Shown here one piece after another: positions 26,001-34,401 of a stretch of 64,000 bases of DNA. The notes below the pieces were generated by a model. That model was given only the letters and a program-made list of their open reading frames with translations. It was not told the DNA's origin and ran no database searches. How positions within the stretch are numbered: the stretch's first letter is position 1; the number at the start of each line of letters is the position of its first letter. The stretch is taken from positions 1 to 64,000 of the forward strand of contig JADGDU010000026.1 of assembly GCA_016744705.1 (NCBI GenBank), given 5' to 3'. Source of the stretch: Candidatus Krumholzibacteriia bacterium (lineage in GTDB: Bacteria > Krumholzibacteriota > Krumholzibacteriia > LZORAL124-64-63). Made by a program: the position numbers and the translations under genes.

Positions 26001-26583
26001 TTCAGACAAGAATGTCAACATTCTGGTGCTGGACACCGAGGTCTACTCCAACACCGGTGGACAGGCTTCCAAAGCCACTCCCATCGGCGCAGTTGCTAAA
26101 TTTGCCACCGGCGGAAAAGCCACGGGCAAAAAAGACCTGGGTGTGATTGCCATGAGCTATGGTCACGTCTATGTGGCACAGATTGCTTTTGGTGCCAAAG
26201 ACGCTCAGACCATCAAAGCCATCAAGGAAGCAGAAAGCTATGACGGGCCCAGCCTGATCATCGCCTTGAGCCCTTGTGGAGAACATGGCTACAACCTGGC
26301 CATGGGTAATGAGCACCAGGCCTTGGCCGTCAAGACTGGCTACTGGCCCATCTACCGGTACGACCCCCGTCGCACCAACACTGGTGAGGCCGCGCTGAAA
26401 CTGGATTGCAAAGCTCCTCAAGGAACCTTTGCCGAATATGCAGCCACTGAAAATCGTTTCAAGATGCTGCAGAAATCCGATCCGGAGACGGCGGCCCAGT
26501 TGGCCGCGCTGGGACAGCAATACATCGATCGTCGTTGGGCGACTTTGGAAAACATGGCCCAGTTGAAGTTCGAAGATAAGTAA
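23026..26583 (+). CDS. nifJ: Pyruvate:ferredoxin (flavodoxin) oxidoreductase
   Basis: A 1185-residue one-chain enzyme that oxidises pyruvate with CoA to acetyl-CoA and CO2 and passes electrons to ferredoxin or flavodoxin. The N-terminal TPP-pyrimidine domain opens with YPITPSSNMGEHAD. Two 4Fe-4S binding motifs lie at about residues 695 (CIQCNKCVFVCP) and 751 (CTGCRLCVEECP). The C-terminal TPP domain has ACPGCGET (about 824), GCSSIYGG (853), GDGWAYDIG (975) and SPCGEHG (1085), giving the four cysteines of the proximal cluster. All key residues seem present. It stands alone between its own leader and a strong terminator, and its oxygen-labile clusters suggest anaerobic or micro-oxic metabolism. 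Confidence 0.98.
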   Translation: MTRRKILVDGNEAVASVAHRANEVIAIYPITPSSNMGEHADAWSSQGNENVWGVVPSVTEMQSEGGAAGAVHGALQAGSLTTTFTASQGLLLMIPNMYKIAGELTGTVFHIAARSIATHALSIFGDHSDIYACRQTGWGMLSSNSVQEAHDFALISQAASLESRIPFLHFFDGFRTSHEVSKIEELDNSDIKTMITADMITSHRERAMTPDKPQLRGTAQNPDCFFQAREASSPFYAACPEAVIKAMDTFAGLTGRQYNLYEYHGAEDAERVILAMGSACDAIHNVVDKLNANGEKVGVLKVRLFRPFSAEHFLAAMPKTVKSISVLDRTKEPGGCGEPLYMDIVTTMAEAMTNGTSPFEGNVKIVGGRYGLSSKEFNPAMIKAVFDDLKKDTPKNHFTIGINDDVSGTSLDYDLSYDIEDDSVVRAMFYGLGSDGTVGANKNSIKIIGEGTENYAQGYFVYDSKKAGAVTISHLRFGPEKLRTPYLIRRANFVACHQWSFLDQFEMLDTLMEGGTFLVNCPFGADEVWDKLPKEVQTTLLAKKAKLYVVDGVKVARDAGMGGRINTVMQTCFFAISGVLERDEAIKQIKGAIDKTYGKKGQKIVDMNYAAVDSSLENMHEVKLPNAVTATKVRSAIVADDAPEFVKQVSAMMLAGKGDLLPVSAFTPDGTWPTATARWEKRNIAQEIPVWEDELCIQCNKCVFVCPHAAIRTKVFEPELLDGAPETYKSMDYKAKDFPGTKYTIQVAPEDCTGCRLCVEECPGKDRENPERKALFMAEQMPLRDAEAENWDFFLGLPNPDRTKVKTNIKGSQFLEPLFEFSGACPGCGETPYIKLVTQLFGDRTLIANATGCSSIYGGNLPTTPYTQNCDGRGPAWSNSLFEDNAEFGMGFRLSIDMMVGEARLLVAQLSNEIGADLSEAILKATMETEQDFADQRQNVTLLRQKLEGNTSEAAHRLNELADYLVNKSVWIIGGDGWAYDIGFGGLDHVIASDKNVNILVLDTEVYSNTGGQASKATPIGAVAKFATGGKATGKKDLGVIAMSYGHVYVAQIAFGAKDAQTIKAIKEAESYDGPSLIIALSPCGEHGYNLAMGNEHQALAVKTGYWPIYRYDPRRTNTGEAALKLDCKAPQGTFAEYAATENRFKMLQKSDPETAAQLAALGQQYIDRRWATLENMAQLKFEDK

Positions 26584-26607
26584 GCCGAACTTTCAATCGG
26601 TAAATGA

Positions 26608-26639
26608 CAGGGCCGCCCTCAAGGGTGGCCCTGTTTTTT
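26608..26639 (+). terminator. Rho-independent terminator after nifJ
   Basis: A GC-rich hairpin (CAGGGCCGCCCT / AGGGTGGCCCTG, one bulged or wobble pair) is followed by six T residues, 25 bases after the nifJ stop. Confidence 0.93.
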
Positions 26640-26647
26640 GTCCCTTC

Positions 26648-26677
26648 TTGTAATTATCTGAGAGGTGAGGTTACAAT
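26648..26677 (+). promoter_or_regulatory. Predicted promoter of the hybrid kinase gene
   Basis: TTGTAA (26648-26653) and TACAAT (26672-26677) lie 18 bases apart, directly downstream of the nifJ terminator and 33 bases before the GTG start of the kinase gene. Confidence 0.45.
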
Positions 26678-26709
26678 GACAATCAATTGAACATTGAAAT
26701 GGAGTTAGC

Positions 26710-28530
26710 GTGAACCCCAAGCCCACACACCAGCCAGTTCCCACTTTGCGAAACGTCCCCATTTGGATGACCACCTTGGTTGGTGCTCTCGCTCTTTCGC
26801 TCTTGTCCATTCCCCAAAAAATCATTCTCCAAGCAGATCCTCTGGAGCCAACCGGTTTTATTGTACCCATTTTTTTTGGTGGTGCGGCAGGCCTTGTGAT
26901 GGGCCTCCTCTACAACCGCCTGCGCTCTTCATTCCAGCAACAACTAAAAAACCAAGGTTTGGCTCTGGATGAGTTGGCCCTCAGTGAAGAACGTTTTCGT
27001 CTGCTGGCCGACAATGCCCAGGATGTGATTTTCCGCTGGCTGCTGAAAGAACAACGATATGAATATCTCAGCCCCTCGATCTTCACTCTCACTGGTTTCC
27101 CGCCTGAAGATTTTCTAGCCAAACCCCGCTTGATGGAGGAGCTCCTCATTTCAGAAGACCGAGAAGTTTTTGCTGAACTAAGTCAAAATATTTCCAATGA
27201 AGATGTACCGCCCCATGTGGAGTACCGCATCACTCATAAACGGGGACATATTGTCTGGATCAACCAAAGACACTCCATTGGCTTCAATGAAAATGATCAT
27301 GCTTTTGCCCTGGAAGGCATCTGCACCGACATAACCGAGTTCCGGGCTGCCAGACTGGAACGACTGGACCTGGAAAGCCAATTGGCTCAATCTCAAAAAA
27401 TGGATGCTATTGGCCGGCTCGCAGGGGGAATCGCCCACGACTTCAACAACCTCCTCACCGTCATCAATGGATATTCCGATTTGCTCTTGGATGATTCAGA
27501 AAACCAGAGCCCCCCGCCGACGGAACTGATGGAAATCCAGAAAGCAGGGCGCAAGGCCGCAGACCTTACGTCCCAACTGCTCGCCTTCAGCCGCAAGCAG
27601 ATCAATACCCCTCGCTTGCTGGACCCGGCCCAATTAGTGGATGAAAGTCTACGCATGCTCTCGCGCATGGTTGGTGAAGATATTCGCATGGATATCCAGA
27701 TTGCCGATCATTTGCCAGGCATTTATATGGATAGCATCCAACTGGACCAGGTGATGCTGAACCTGGTGGTCAATGCCCGTGAAGCCATGCCCGACGGCGG
27801 CACCCTCACCGTAAAACTCTACAGCGAAAACATCAGCCAGTACCATTGCAACCTCTGCCAAAAAGATCTGACGGGAGTATATGTTTTCCTGGTTATCACA
27901 GATACGGGTTGCGGCATGCAAGCGGCTGATATGGAGAAGATATTTGACCCCTTCTTTACCACCAAAGAGTCGCAGCTGTCCACGGGCATGGGACTCTCCA
28001 CAGTCTTCGGAGTGGTCCATCAGAATGAAGGCCATATCGATGTGAAATCCACTCCGGGCCAGGGCAGTTGCTTCACTCTTCTTTTCCCGGCCGCCTCTGA
28101 AAAACCCGTAAGCGAAATTCCCAAACCTGAAAGCTTCAGCAAACGACTCTTAGGGTCCGAAACCATTCTGGTGGCGGAAGATGAACCTCTGGTTCGCAGC
28201 TTGGCCACCACCGTGCTACAACAATATGGATACACCGTTCTCGTGGCCGAAGATGCAGCCAAAGCGAAAGAGCTTTTTCAAGAGCACCGAGACGGCATTG
28301 ACTTACTTTTGACTGATGTGGTAATGCCGGGACTCAGTGGTGTGGAATTATCAGGTGACCTCCTGAGACAGGCTCCCCTGTTGAAAGTGATCTTTATGTC
28401 CGGATATGTGGACGGTCATCTCAACATGACAGGAATAGCCAATGGCAGTCACCCCTTCCTGAAAAAGCCCTTCGGGACAGAGGCCCTTGCGCGTTTGGTC
28501 AGGCAGACCCTGGAAGCCAATCCTGCTTGA
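26710..28530 (+). CDS. Membrane-anchored PAS hybrid histidine kinase with receiver
   Basis: A 606-residue signalling protein. Two membrane helices lie within residues 18-75. A PAS domain follows (about 90-215), then HisKA with His near 243 (GGIAHDFNNLLTVI) and a GHKL ATPase (DTGCGM, GMGLSTVFG). The receiver domain (about 485-600) begins ILVAEDEP and has its acceptor Asp near 536 (LLTDVVMPG). The start is GTG 26710 with GGAG nine bases ahead. The 3' end overlaps the convergent membrane gene by 32 bases. The partner protein is not nearby, so the cognate output is unknown. Confidence 0.92.
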   Translation: MNPKPTHQPVPTLRNVPIWMTTLVGALALSLLSIPQKIILQADPLEPTGFIVPIFFGGAAGLVMGLLYNRLRSSFQQQLKNQGLALDELALSEERFRLLADNAQDVIFRWLLKEQRYEYLSPSIFTLTGFPPEDFLAKPRLMEELLISEDREVFAELSQNISNEDVPPHVEYRITHKRGHIVWINQRHSIGFNENDHAFALEGICTDITEFRAARLERLDLESQLAQSQKMDAIGRLAGGIAHDFNNLLTVINGYSDLLLDDSENQSPPPTELMEIQKAGRKAADLTSQLLAFSRKQINTPRLLDPAQLVDESLRMLSRMVGEDIRMDIQIADHLPGIYMDSIQLDQVMLNLVVNAREAMPDGGTLTVKLYSENISQYHCNLCQKDLTGVYVFLVITDTGCGMQAADMEKIFDPFFTTKESQLSTGMGLSTVFGVVHQNEGHIDVKSTPGQGSCFTLLFPAASEKPVSEIPKPESFSKRLLGSETILVAEDEPLVRSLATTVLQQYGYTVLVAEDAAKAKELFQEHRDGIDLLLTDVVMPGLSGVELSGDLLRQAPLLKVIFMSGYVDGHLNMTGIANGSHPFLKKPFGTEALARLVRQTLEANPA

Positions 28531-28864
28531 TGGAAGCAGCGGGTTTATTCATCAGGAATTGGAAAATCAGAAAGCCTACCAAGTACATCAACAGATCCCA
28601 GGGATCGGCCACTGCCGAAGCCTTCAGACGTGGGAGCAATCCTTCAAAATAGAGGGCAAAGAGCAGCAGGGTCCAGAGCCCGTGGCTGGCTGGCAAGACG
28701 TACTGTTTATTCTGCTGGATCATTCGCCGGTGGCACCACAACACAGCTCCAAGGACCAAGGGAAGGCATAAAATGTCGTCGGCATAACTGGCCGCCAGAA
28801 CAGGCAAATGGTCTGTTACATCCAAAAAGCGTATTGAAAATAAAAGGATCAGAATAATTTTCAT
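28499..28864 (-). CDS. Unknown small integral membrane protein
   Basis: A 121-residue protein with about four hydrophobic segments (1-12, 30-45, 60-75, 88-106) and short loops. It includes an HRRM motif near residue 46. I do not recognise a family with a known function. The start ATG overlaps the stop of an upstream 28-codon gene (TAATG), and there is no separate ribosome binding site, so translation is probably coupled. Its 3' end overlaps the hybrid kinase on the opposite strand by 32 bases. Confidence 0.65.
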   Translation of the reverse strand: MKIILILLFSIRFLDVTDHLPVLAASYADDILCLPLVLGAVLWCHRRMIQQNKQYVLPASHGLWTLLLFALYFEGLLPRLKASAVADPWDLLMYLVGFLIFQFLMNKPAASIKQDWLPGSA

Positions 28865-28950
28865 TACATGGAGAGAGCTGTGATCAGGATAGCGGCGCCC
28901 GCCACCAGAAACAAAGTGAACCCCAGAGGCTTGTTCCTGAAGAATACCAT
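28864..28950 (-). CDS. 28-residue single-pass membrane miniprotein
   Basis: A very short gene, easily missed by ORF callers: ATG 28950, stop TAA 28866-28864. The product starts MVFFRNKPLG, then a hydrophobic helix of about 17 residues (FTLFLVAGAAILITALS). AAGGGG lies seven bases ahead of the ATG. Its stop overlaps the ATG of the next membrane gene. The basic N-terminus followed by a helix resembles small membrane subunits or regulators of transporters. Function unknown; the evidence is positional and compositional only. Confidence 0.6.
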   Translation of the reverse strand: MVFFRNKPLGFTLFLVAGAAILITALSM

Positions 28951-29127
28951 TTTTGAATCCCCTTAATATTGGGTGTCATGCATGGACTCAGTCCACGGGA
29001 AGCTTTACTGGCTCAAAATGGTACGGAATTTAGCATATGACAAGGAGGAGGAAATTCCTGTAACTTTTCAAGATTCCTTTCGTCTCATATCAACAATGCT
29101 ATTGCACACCCAACCATGAGGTTTCCT

Positions 29128-30129
29128 ATGTTTCAATTTTTAATGTCCAAAGTAAAATTTCCCGGCACCTTGATTTTGGTCCTGCTGTTTGCTTTGTCTT
29201 TGTCCCCAGCTTGGGCTGGCGGACTGGGTGTCCCCACAAGCCAAGCCGGCTTGGGCTTTGGAAACCTGGATCATTTTTCAGGGGTGCGTTTGAATTTCAG
29301 GGATCGGGGGATCCAAACATCTCAGGGCCTGAATCTTACAATCTGGGCTCACCAGGATAACCAACAAGCCATTTACCAGGGCATCAACATTGGCCTTGCC
29401 GGCGTTGGCGGCCGGCAATTCCAGGGAATCACCCTGACAGGAATTGGCAGCCGTCATGGGCAAATGCAGGGCATCACCATCGCCGGCGTTGGCATTGGCG
29501 CTCAGGATATGCAGGGAATTGGAATTGCCGGCATCGGCCTAGGGGCCCATAACCTGCAAGGAATCTTTCTCACGGGCTTGGGCATGGGAGCCCAGGATGT
29601 AGAGGGTATTGCCCTGGCCGGCCTGGGTATGGGTTGCCAAAACATTTCTGGCCTCGCCTTTGGTGGCTTGGGCCTGGGCGCACATGAGATTCAGGGCATT
29701 GCCCTGGGAGGACTGGGCATCGGAGCCAATGACATCACCGGTATTGCCATTGGCGGTTTGGGAGTTGGTGGCAACGACATTAAAGGCCTGGCCATTGGCG
29801 GATTGGGCATTGGCGCCAATGACATCACTGGCCTGGCCCTGGGAGGACTGGGCATTGGTGGCAATACCATCAAAGGATTGGTGGCTGGTGGCGCCATTGG
29901 GGGCGATGACATTACGGGTATCGCCCTGTCCCTTGGATATTTGAAAACCGACTCCATGCAGGGATTTGCCACCGGCGCCTATACCAAGGTCAAAAAATCT
30001 CAAGGCTTATCCATCGGCATTTTCAACCGGGCAGAGGTTCTCCAGGGGGTTCAAATTGGCCTATTGAACTATGCGGGTAATAATCCCTCGGGCTTGCAGT
30101 GGTTACCCGGAATAAATGCCCATTTTTAA
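29128..30129 (+). CDS. Secreted surface protein of 15-residue glycine-rich repeats
   Basis: A 333-residue protein with a Sec signal peptide (cut after about residue 30, SPAWA). From about residue 88 to 260 it is a run of eleven or so 15-residue units of the form GIALGGLGIGANDIT, with large hydrophobics and glycines at fixed positions and a polar tail (NDI, QDM, HNL). Flanking segments keep a looser version (GVQIGLLNYAG). The pattern predicts a repetitive beta-structure. It resembles Leptospira-type surface repeat proteins (LA_2272 family; from memory, not searched). ATG 29128 is chosen because GAGG lies six bases upstream. Confidence 0.82.
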   Translation: MFQFLMSKVKFPGTLILVLLFALSLSPAWAGGLGVPTSQAGLGFGNLDHFSGVRLNFRDRGIQTSQGLNLTIWAHQDNQQAIYQGINIGLAGVGGRQFQGITLTGIGSRHGQMQGITIAGVGIGAQDMQGIGIAGIGLGAHNLQGIFLTGLGMGAQDVEGIALAGLGMGCQNISGLAFGGLGLGAHEIQGIALGGLGIGANDITGIAIGGLGVGGNDIKGLAIGGLGIGANDITGLALGGLGIGGNTIKGLVAGGAIGGDDITGIALSLGYLKTDSMQGFATGAYTKVKKSQGLSIGIFNRAEVLQGVQIGLLNYAGNNPSGLQWLPGINAHF

Positions 30130-30149
30130 AAGCAGGATTTCTTGACCCA

Positions 30150-30190
30150 CCGTGAAGGATGATTATTTTTTAACAAAACATCCTTCACGG
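30150..30190. terminator. Long inverted repeat between the repeat protein and the cytochrome
   Basis: Two 12-base arms (CCGTGAAGGATG / CATCCTTCACGG) enclose a 17-base AT-rich loop, 20 bases after one stop and 18 before the next start. The following T-run is short, so it may be a terminator or an operator in front of the cytochrome gene. Confidence 0.55.
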
Positions 30191-30207
30191 TTTATCCAGG
30201 AGTTCTC

Positions 30208-32085
30208 ATGCCTATTCTGCAGCGCCGGCGTTTGATCCTCGTACTCATACTGGTCCTCCTGATAACCCTTCTGGCCCTCAATTGGTCTCACCTCATCAAC
30301 TCCATGATGCCCGCGGACAGCCGCCCGGCCGCCATACCTCAATCGGCACCGGTAGCCACCGCCTCGGAAATGCAAACCATGGCTGATGAGCTCCACTCTG
30401 AGTATCCCCATTTGAGTGATGAATTTGAGCATATTGACCGCTTCAAAACGGAAGGTTTGCTGGCGTATGAAGGTCCCGTCACCTGCCTGAAGTGTCACAA
30501 AGACATTCACTTCACCAGCGTTGATGGCCAGCAAATCACCACCGATCTCATGGGCAATCTGACCGACTCAGCCCACTACCGCTTTTTCACCACCGACCAT
30601 GACAATGTCTGGGGCTTCAACGGAGAAAAAGCTGATAATTTCGCCATGGGGAAAATTAACCGCCCCTGCCCCAAACCCGGATCCTTCGCCATGACCGCTT
30701 GGGCAGAAATTGTTGTCACCACCGCCGGCGATACTTTGAGCGAAGGCTGCGGGCAGTGCCATATCGGAGGGCAGTACCAGGCTCCCCTGGGCGAGATGAT
30801 GCCTCTATACAAAACACTGGATGTGGAAAAAGACGCCATCGACTGCCTGATTTGCCACGCGGCCGCTTACGATATGAACCGCAAGCAAGTGGTCATTGAT
30901 GACAACGGGCGCACCCGTTGGAGCCAGGATCGCAGTTTGAAAACGGCCATGTCCGTGACCACTCCCTCGGCGGAAGCCTGCCTGCGCTGCCACCAGCACA
31001 ATATGGGTGGAGATATTTATGTGGACCCGGCCGGTGCGGAATACTCCCAAAGCTTGCAAAATCTGGGCAAAGAAAGACCCCGTATCCAGCATCCCGGGTC
31101 CAAAAGAGGCACGCCCTATTCCCCCACCTGGGATGTGCATGCCGCCGCGGGCATGAGTTGTTTGGAGTGCCATCAAACCGAAGGTCATTTCATAGCCAAA
31201 GGCACCCACACCACCACCATGATGGCCAACGACCTGCCCCAGGTGGAAGTCTCATGCCTTAACTGCCACGACGACCCGCCCCACGAAAACCAGGACCTGA
31301 ATGACCATCTGGCAGCCCTGGCTTGCCAGACCTGCCACATCCCCTCTCTGCATCCAGACAACGTGACCCGGCGCGATTTTGGCATCACTGAATTTGAAGA
31401 CGATCCGGGCATCCACATTTATCATGATGAGCTGAAACTGAATGCCGCCGGCGAAGGCATTGCCTATGTGTGGTGGAATGGCGACGGCACTTTCCTAGGG
31501 AACCCCATTGGCGACAACCCCAACGGTGCTGACCTGTACACTTTTTACGATGCCGACCACCGCTGGCCGGAATTTCAGGATTTTGATTACAAGGGCTGGT
31601 ATGAAAAGACCATGCGCCCCATCGCCAAAGCTGGCCGGCCATCAAAAATTTATCCCATGAAGAAATTCAACGGGCGGCAGCACATTGACCTGGGTAACAT
31701 TGGCCCCTTCGGTGGCATGTTCGTGCCATACAACCTGCCCGAATATTACCGCAATGGTAACCCCGAACAAGCCGCAAAACTTGAGATGGACAAGAGCATG
31801 ATGAGCATGATGTACGGCTGGATGTTCAAATTCTACATGCTGGATCGCTTCATGTCCTACATGGCTGTCGATGGCTGGAATACCAAAAGTCTGGCCGATG
31901 TGAAGGCTGGCAAGAATATGGAAGCCCGGTGGCTTCCCACAGCGGCCAGAATGGAAATCAGCCACGCTATCCGGCTGGAAGGGGCCCTCAGCTGCGACGA
32001 TTGCCACGGGCCCCATGGGGTGATGGACTGGCAGGCTCTGGGGTATACCCCCCAAGAGATTGACGAACTAGCGGCCGAGCGCTGA
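30208..32085 (+). CDS. Eight-haem c-type cytochrome, membrane-anchored
   Basis: A 625-residue exported cytochrome. An N-terminal helix (about residues 8-26) without a cleavage motif may anchor it to the inner membrane. Eight CxxCH haem sites are seen at about residues 93, 181, 213, 258, 318, 350, 373 and 596; seven lie in the first 380 residues and the eighth is isolated near the C-terminus. The segment between (about 380-590) has no CxxCH. It probably carries electrons across the periplasm or reduces an inorganic acceptor; the terminal substrate cannot be told. It is convergent with the FNR gene, with only three bases between stops. Confidence 0.9.
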   Translation: MPILQRRRLILVLILVLLITLLALNWSHLINSMMPADSRPAAIPQSAPVATASEMQTMADELHSEYPHLSDEFEHIDRFKTEGLLAYEGPVTCLKCHKDIHFTSVDGQQITTDLMGNLTDSAHYRFFTTDHDNVWGFNGEKADNFAMGKINRPCPKPGSFAMTAWAEIVVTTAGDTLSEGCGQCHIGGQYQAPLGEMMPLYKTLDVEKDAIDCLICHAAAYDMNRKQVVIDDNGRTRWSQDRSLKTAMSVTTPSAEACLRCHQHNMGGDIYVDPAGAEYSQSLQNLGKERPRIQHPGSKRGTPYSPTWDVHAAAGMSCLECHQTEGHFIAKGTHTTTMMANDLPQVEVSCLNCHDDPPHENQDLNDHLAALACQTCHIPSLHPDNVTRRDFGITEFEDDPGIHIYHDELKLNAAGEGIAYVWWNGDGTFLGNPIGDNPNGADLYTFYDADHRWPEFQDFDYKGWYEKTMRPIAKAGRPSKIYPMKKFNGRQHIDLGNIGPFGGMFVPYNLPEYYRNGNPEQAAKLEMDKSMMSMMYGWMFKFYMLDRFMSYMAVDGWNTKSLADVKAGKNMEARWLPTAARMEISHAIRLEGALSCDDCHGPHGVMDWQALGYTPQEIDELAAER

Positions 32086-32088
32086 GTC

Positions 32089-32901
32089 CTACCAGTATTT
32101 CTCGACGTGAACCTGACCGGGGCTCTTTTTGGTATGCTCCTGGAAGCCCTCAGCTGCCAGGGACTCCATCATTCCTTCGATCATGGCTGGATTCCCGCAC
32201 AACATGATATGGGTGTTGTCAGGACTGGGCCGACCACCCCATGTTTTTTCGAATTCCTCACTCTCCCACAAAGACTGCACATACCCGGTCTGGCCACTCC
32301 AGGCGACAATTTCTTCCTCAGGTCGGCTGATCACCGGCATATAATGGAAAGTGGAACAGAATCGCTGCATGGCTATCAGCTCACCGCGATAACCCAGATC
32401 CCAGCTGTGGCGCGCGCCCAAGAGGACCGCGGTCTGCAGGTTCGGATGACAATCCAGTTCTCCGCGCAACATACTCATGTAGGGAGCCAAACCCGTACCT
32501 GTGCCAATGAAGACCAAATTGTTGCCTTCGGGAATCTGGTCCAGGGTGAACAGGCCACTGATGCGTTGTCCCATGAAGACCCTGTCCCCTGGCTGCAAGT
32601 GGAAGAGCCGGGGCGTGAGGGCCCCGGAATGAACCAGGGTTATAAAAAATTCCAGATAGTCTTTTTCTTCACTCGAGGAGGAGATACTGTAAGCTCGCTT
32701 GATCAGCTTATCGGGTTTCAATTCAGCTTCTTCAGGATCTGAAAGCCGGATGCGCTGGGCAGAAACCGGCAGTCCCAAAATACCGAACTGTCCCGATTTC
32801 CACTGGGGCAGATCCCACCCATCGGGTTTGACCCTCAGAACGATCAACCCGGAAGCCACTTCAATGCGCTGGCTGACGATGGCATTTGTTAAGTCTGACA
32901 A
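32089..32901 (-). CDS. Ferredoxin-NADP(+) reductase
   Basis: A 270-residue Fpr-type reductase that exchanges electrons between ferredoxin or flavodoxin and NADP(H). The FAD motif RAYSISSS (about residue 72), the NADP loop FIGTGTGLAPY and the terminal VHVEKYW fit the bacterial subclass, whose chain ends in an aromatic residue near the flavin. The start is taken as TTG 32901, with AAGGAA seven bases upstream; the open frame continues into the OmpA gene and is not coding there. Paired with nifJ elsewhere it would link pyruvate oxidation to NADPH. Confidence 0.9.
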   Translation of the reverse strand: MSDLTNAIVSQRIEVASGLIVLRVKPDGWDLPQWKSGQFGILGLPVSAQRIRLSDPEEAELKPDKLIKRAYSISSSSEEKDYLEFFITLVHSGALTPRLFHLQPGDRVFMGQRISGLFTLDQIPEGNNLVFIGTGTGLAPYMSMLRGELDCHPNLQTAVLLGARHSWDLGYRGELIAMQRFCSTFHYMPVISRPEEEIVAWSGQTGYVQSLWESEEFEKTWGGRPSPDNTHIMLCGNPAMIEGMMESLAAEGFQEHTKKSPGQVHVEKYW

Positions 32902-32926
32902 GGGCAGTTCCTTTCCTATAATAATC

Positions 32927-34375
32927 TCAATGAAAATCGGTGCGCACCAATTCAACCCGCCGGTTGATGGCCCGTCCCGCCTGGGTGGCATTGGTAACGA
33001 TGGGACTATCAGCCCCATAACCCACCGCTGTCAAACGGGAAGCTGCCACACCTTTCATTTTTAAATAAGCCAGGACGGCTTCAGCTCTCTCCTGAGAGAG
33101 TTTTCGGTTTAGCTGCGCACCGCCTGTGTTGTCCGTATGGCCCTGGATTTCCACTTTCACTTCAGGCCAGGCCAAGAGCGATTTCACAACTCTATCCAAG
33201 GTCTTAAAAGATGATTCCTTCAACTGGGACTTACCGGAAGCAAAGGTCACACCCTCCAGAATCAATTCGTCCTTCAGCACTGCCACCAAAGGGCAACCGG
33301 TGGCATCAACGTCCACCCCAGCTGGTGTGCCAGGGCATTGGTCTTCGGTGTCCAGCACGCCGTCACCGTCGTTGTCCGGATCAGGACAACCATCAGTGTC
33401 CTGGAAGCCGTCCATATCCTCAGCCTCATCGGGACAGCTGTCATGGGCGTCGATGATACCATCACCGTCGTTATCAGGATCGGGACAACCATCGTCATCC
33501 TGATAGCCGTCCCTGTCTTCGGGTCGGTCGGGGCATTGGTCGCAATCGTCGTTCAAACCATCACGATCATTGTCCAACTCAGGGCAACCGTCTTCGTCCT
33601 TGTAACCATCCGGATCTTCCGCCACTTCAGGGCAGGCATCCACATCGTTGAGAATGCCATCGCCATCCCAATCATCGGAACCGCCAAAATAAATGGTCAG
33701 GCCCAGAGACAGCTCTAAAAGCCCACTGTTGGCATCCACGTGATCGCGGCCCCATATCTCACTGGTGCCGATGTTGTCCACCTCACTGCTGGCCAGGTAG
33801 CTGTAGCGAGCTGCCAGATCAAGGCTGACGGCATCGCTGAAAAAATATTCCATACCCAGGGCGGCGCCGAGAGTCAGGCTGCCTCTGCTCAGGTCAGTGC
33901 TATTTCCCGCTTCATCAAAACCGACCACCGTTTCGCCATCGGGCATCAAGCCAACATCGGCGTTGCCCACTTCGTCCCTCACGTTCCAGTCGATATAACC
34001 AGCGTGAAAACCGGCGTAGGGGCTAAAGGATTTTTGGGGAGAGAAATGGAACCGGGCCCCCAGAGTTCCGTGCAGAGTCGTCGTGTAATAAGCATGGGTG
34101 GCATCGAAACTCAGGCCGACATCTTCACCGGGAGCAGGAGAGCCGGGACGAACATATCCGTAACGAAGAGCCCCTTCGAGGGACCAGCGGGATGACAAGC
34201 CGTGGCGTAACCAAAGCCCCAGATTTTGATCCACGTTGGAGTAGTCGTGCTCCCCTCCCACCAGCTTCATCCAGCCATAGGTGGCGCCGACTCCCCATTT
34301 CCCCTCAAGGTCATTGGCCAATGCAGTGGAACTCGTCAGAAGAAGCACCATCAGGAGTAATAAAAATCGTTTCAT
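32927..34375 (-). CDS. OmpA-family outer-membrane protein with thrombospondin type-3 repeats
   Basis: A 482-residue protein. Signal peptide (residues 1-20), then a predicted eight-stranded beta-barrel (about 21-225). About five calcium-binding thrombospondin type-3 repeats follow (225-345, aspartate-rich units such as DNDGDGIID). The OmpA/MotB peptidoglycan-binding domain (about 365-480) has EIQGHTDNTGGAQLN and RRVELV. It links the outer membrane to peptidoglycan. It lies 25 bases upstream of the FNR gene. Confidence 0.95.
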   Translation of the reverse strand: MKRFLLLLMVLLLTSSTALANDLEGKWGVGATYGWMKLVGGEHDYSNVDQNLGLWLRHGLSSRWSLEGALRYGYVRPGSPAPGEDVGLSFDATHAYYTTTLHGTLGARFHFSPQKSFSPYAGFHAGYIDWNVRDEVGNADVGLMPDGETVVGFDEAGNSTDLSRGSLTLGAALGMEYFFSDAVSLDLAARYSYLASSEVDNIGTSEIWGRDHVDANSGLLELSLGLTIYFGGSDDWDGDGILNDVDACPEVAEDPDGYKDEDGCPELDNDRDGLNDDCDQCPDRPEDRDGYQDDDGCPDPDNDGDGIIDAHDSCPDEAEDMDGFQDTDGCPDPDNDGDGVLDTEDQCPGTPAGVDVDATGCPLVAVLKDELILEGVTFASGKSQLKESSFKTLDRVVKSLLAWPEVKVEIQGHTDNTGGAQLNRKLSQERAEAVLAYLKMKGVAASRLTAVGYGADSPIVTNATQAGRAINRRVELVRTDFH

Positions 34376-34401
34376 GGTAACCCTTCAATTTGAAATGGTG
34401 C

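Noticed and set aside
29450..29900. Tandem 45-base repeats considered as a CRISPR-like array
   Set aside because: The repeats are contiguous, in frame and encode the 15-residue units of a signal-peptide protein; there are no spacers or cas genes.
33290..33660. Aspartate-rich DNA repeats considered as a satellite
   Set aside because: They encode the thrombospondin type-3 repeats of the OmpA-like protein.
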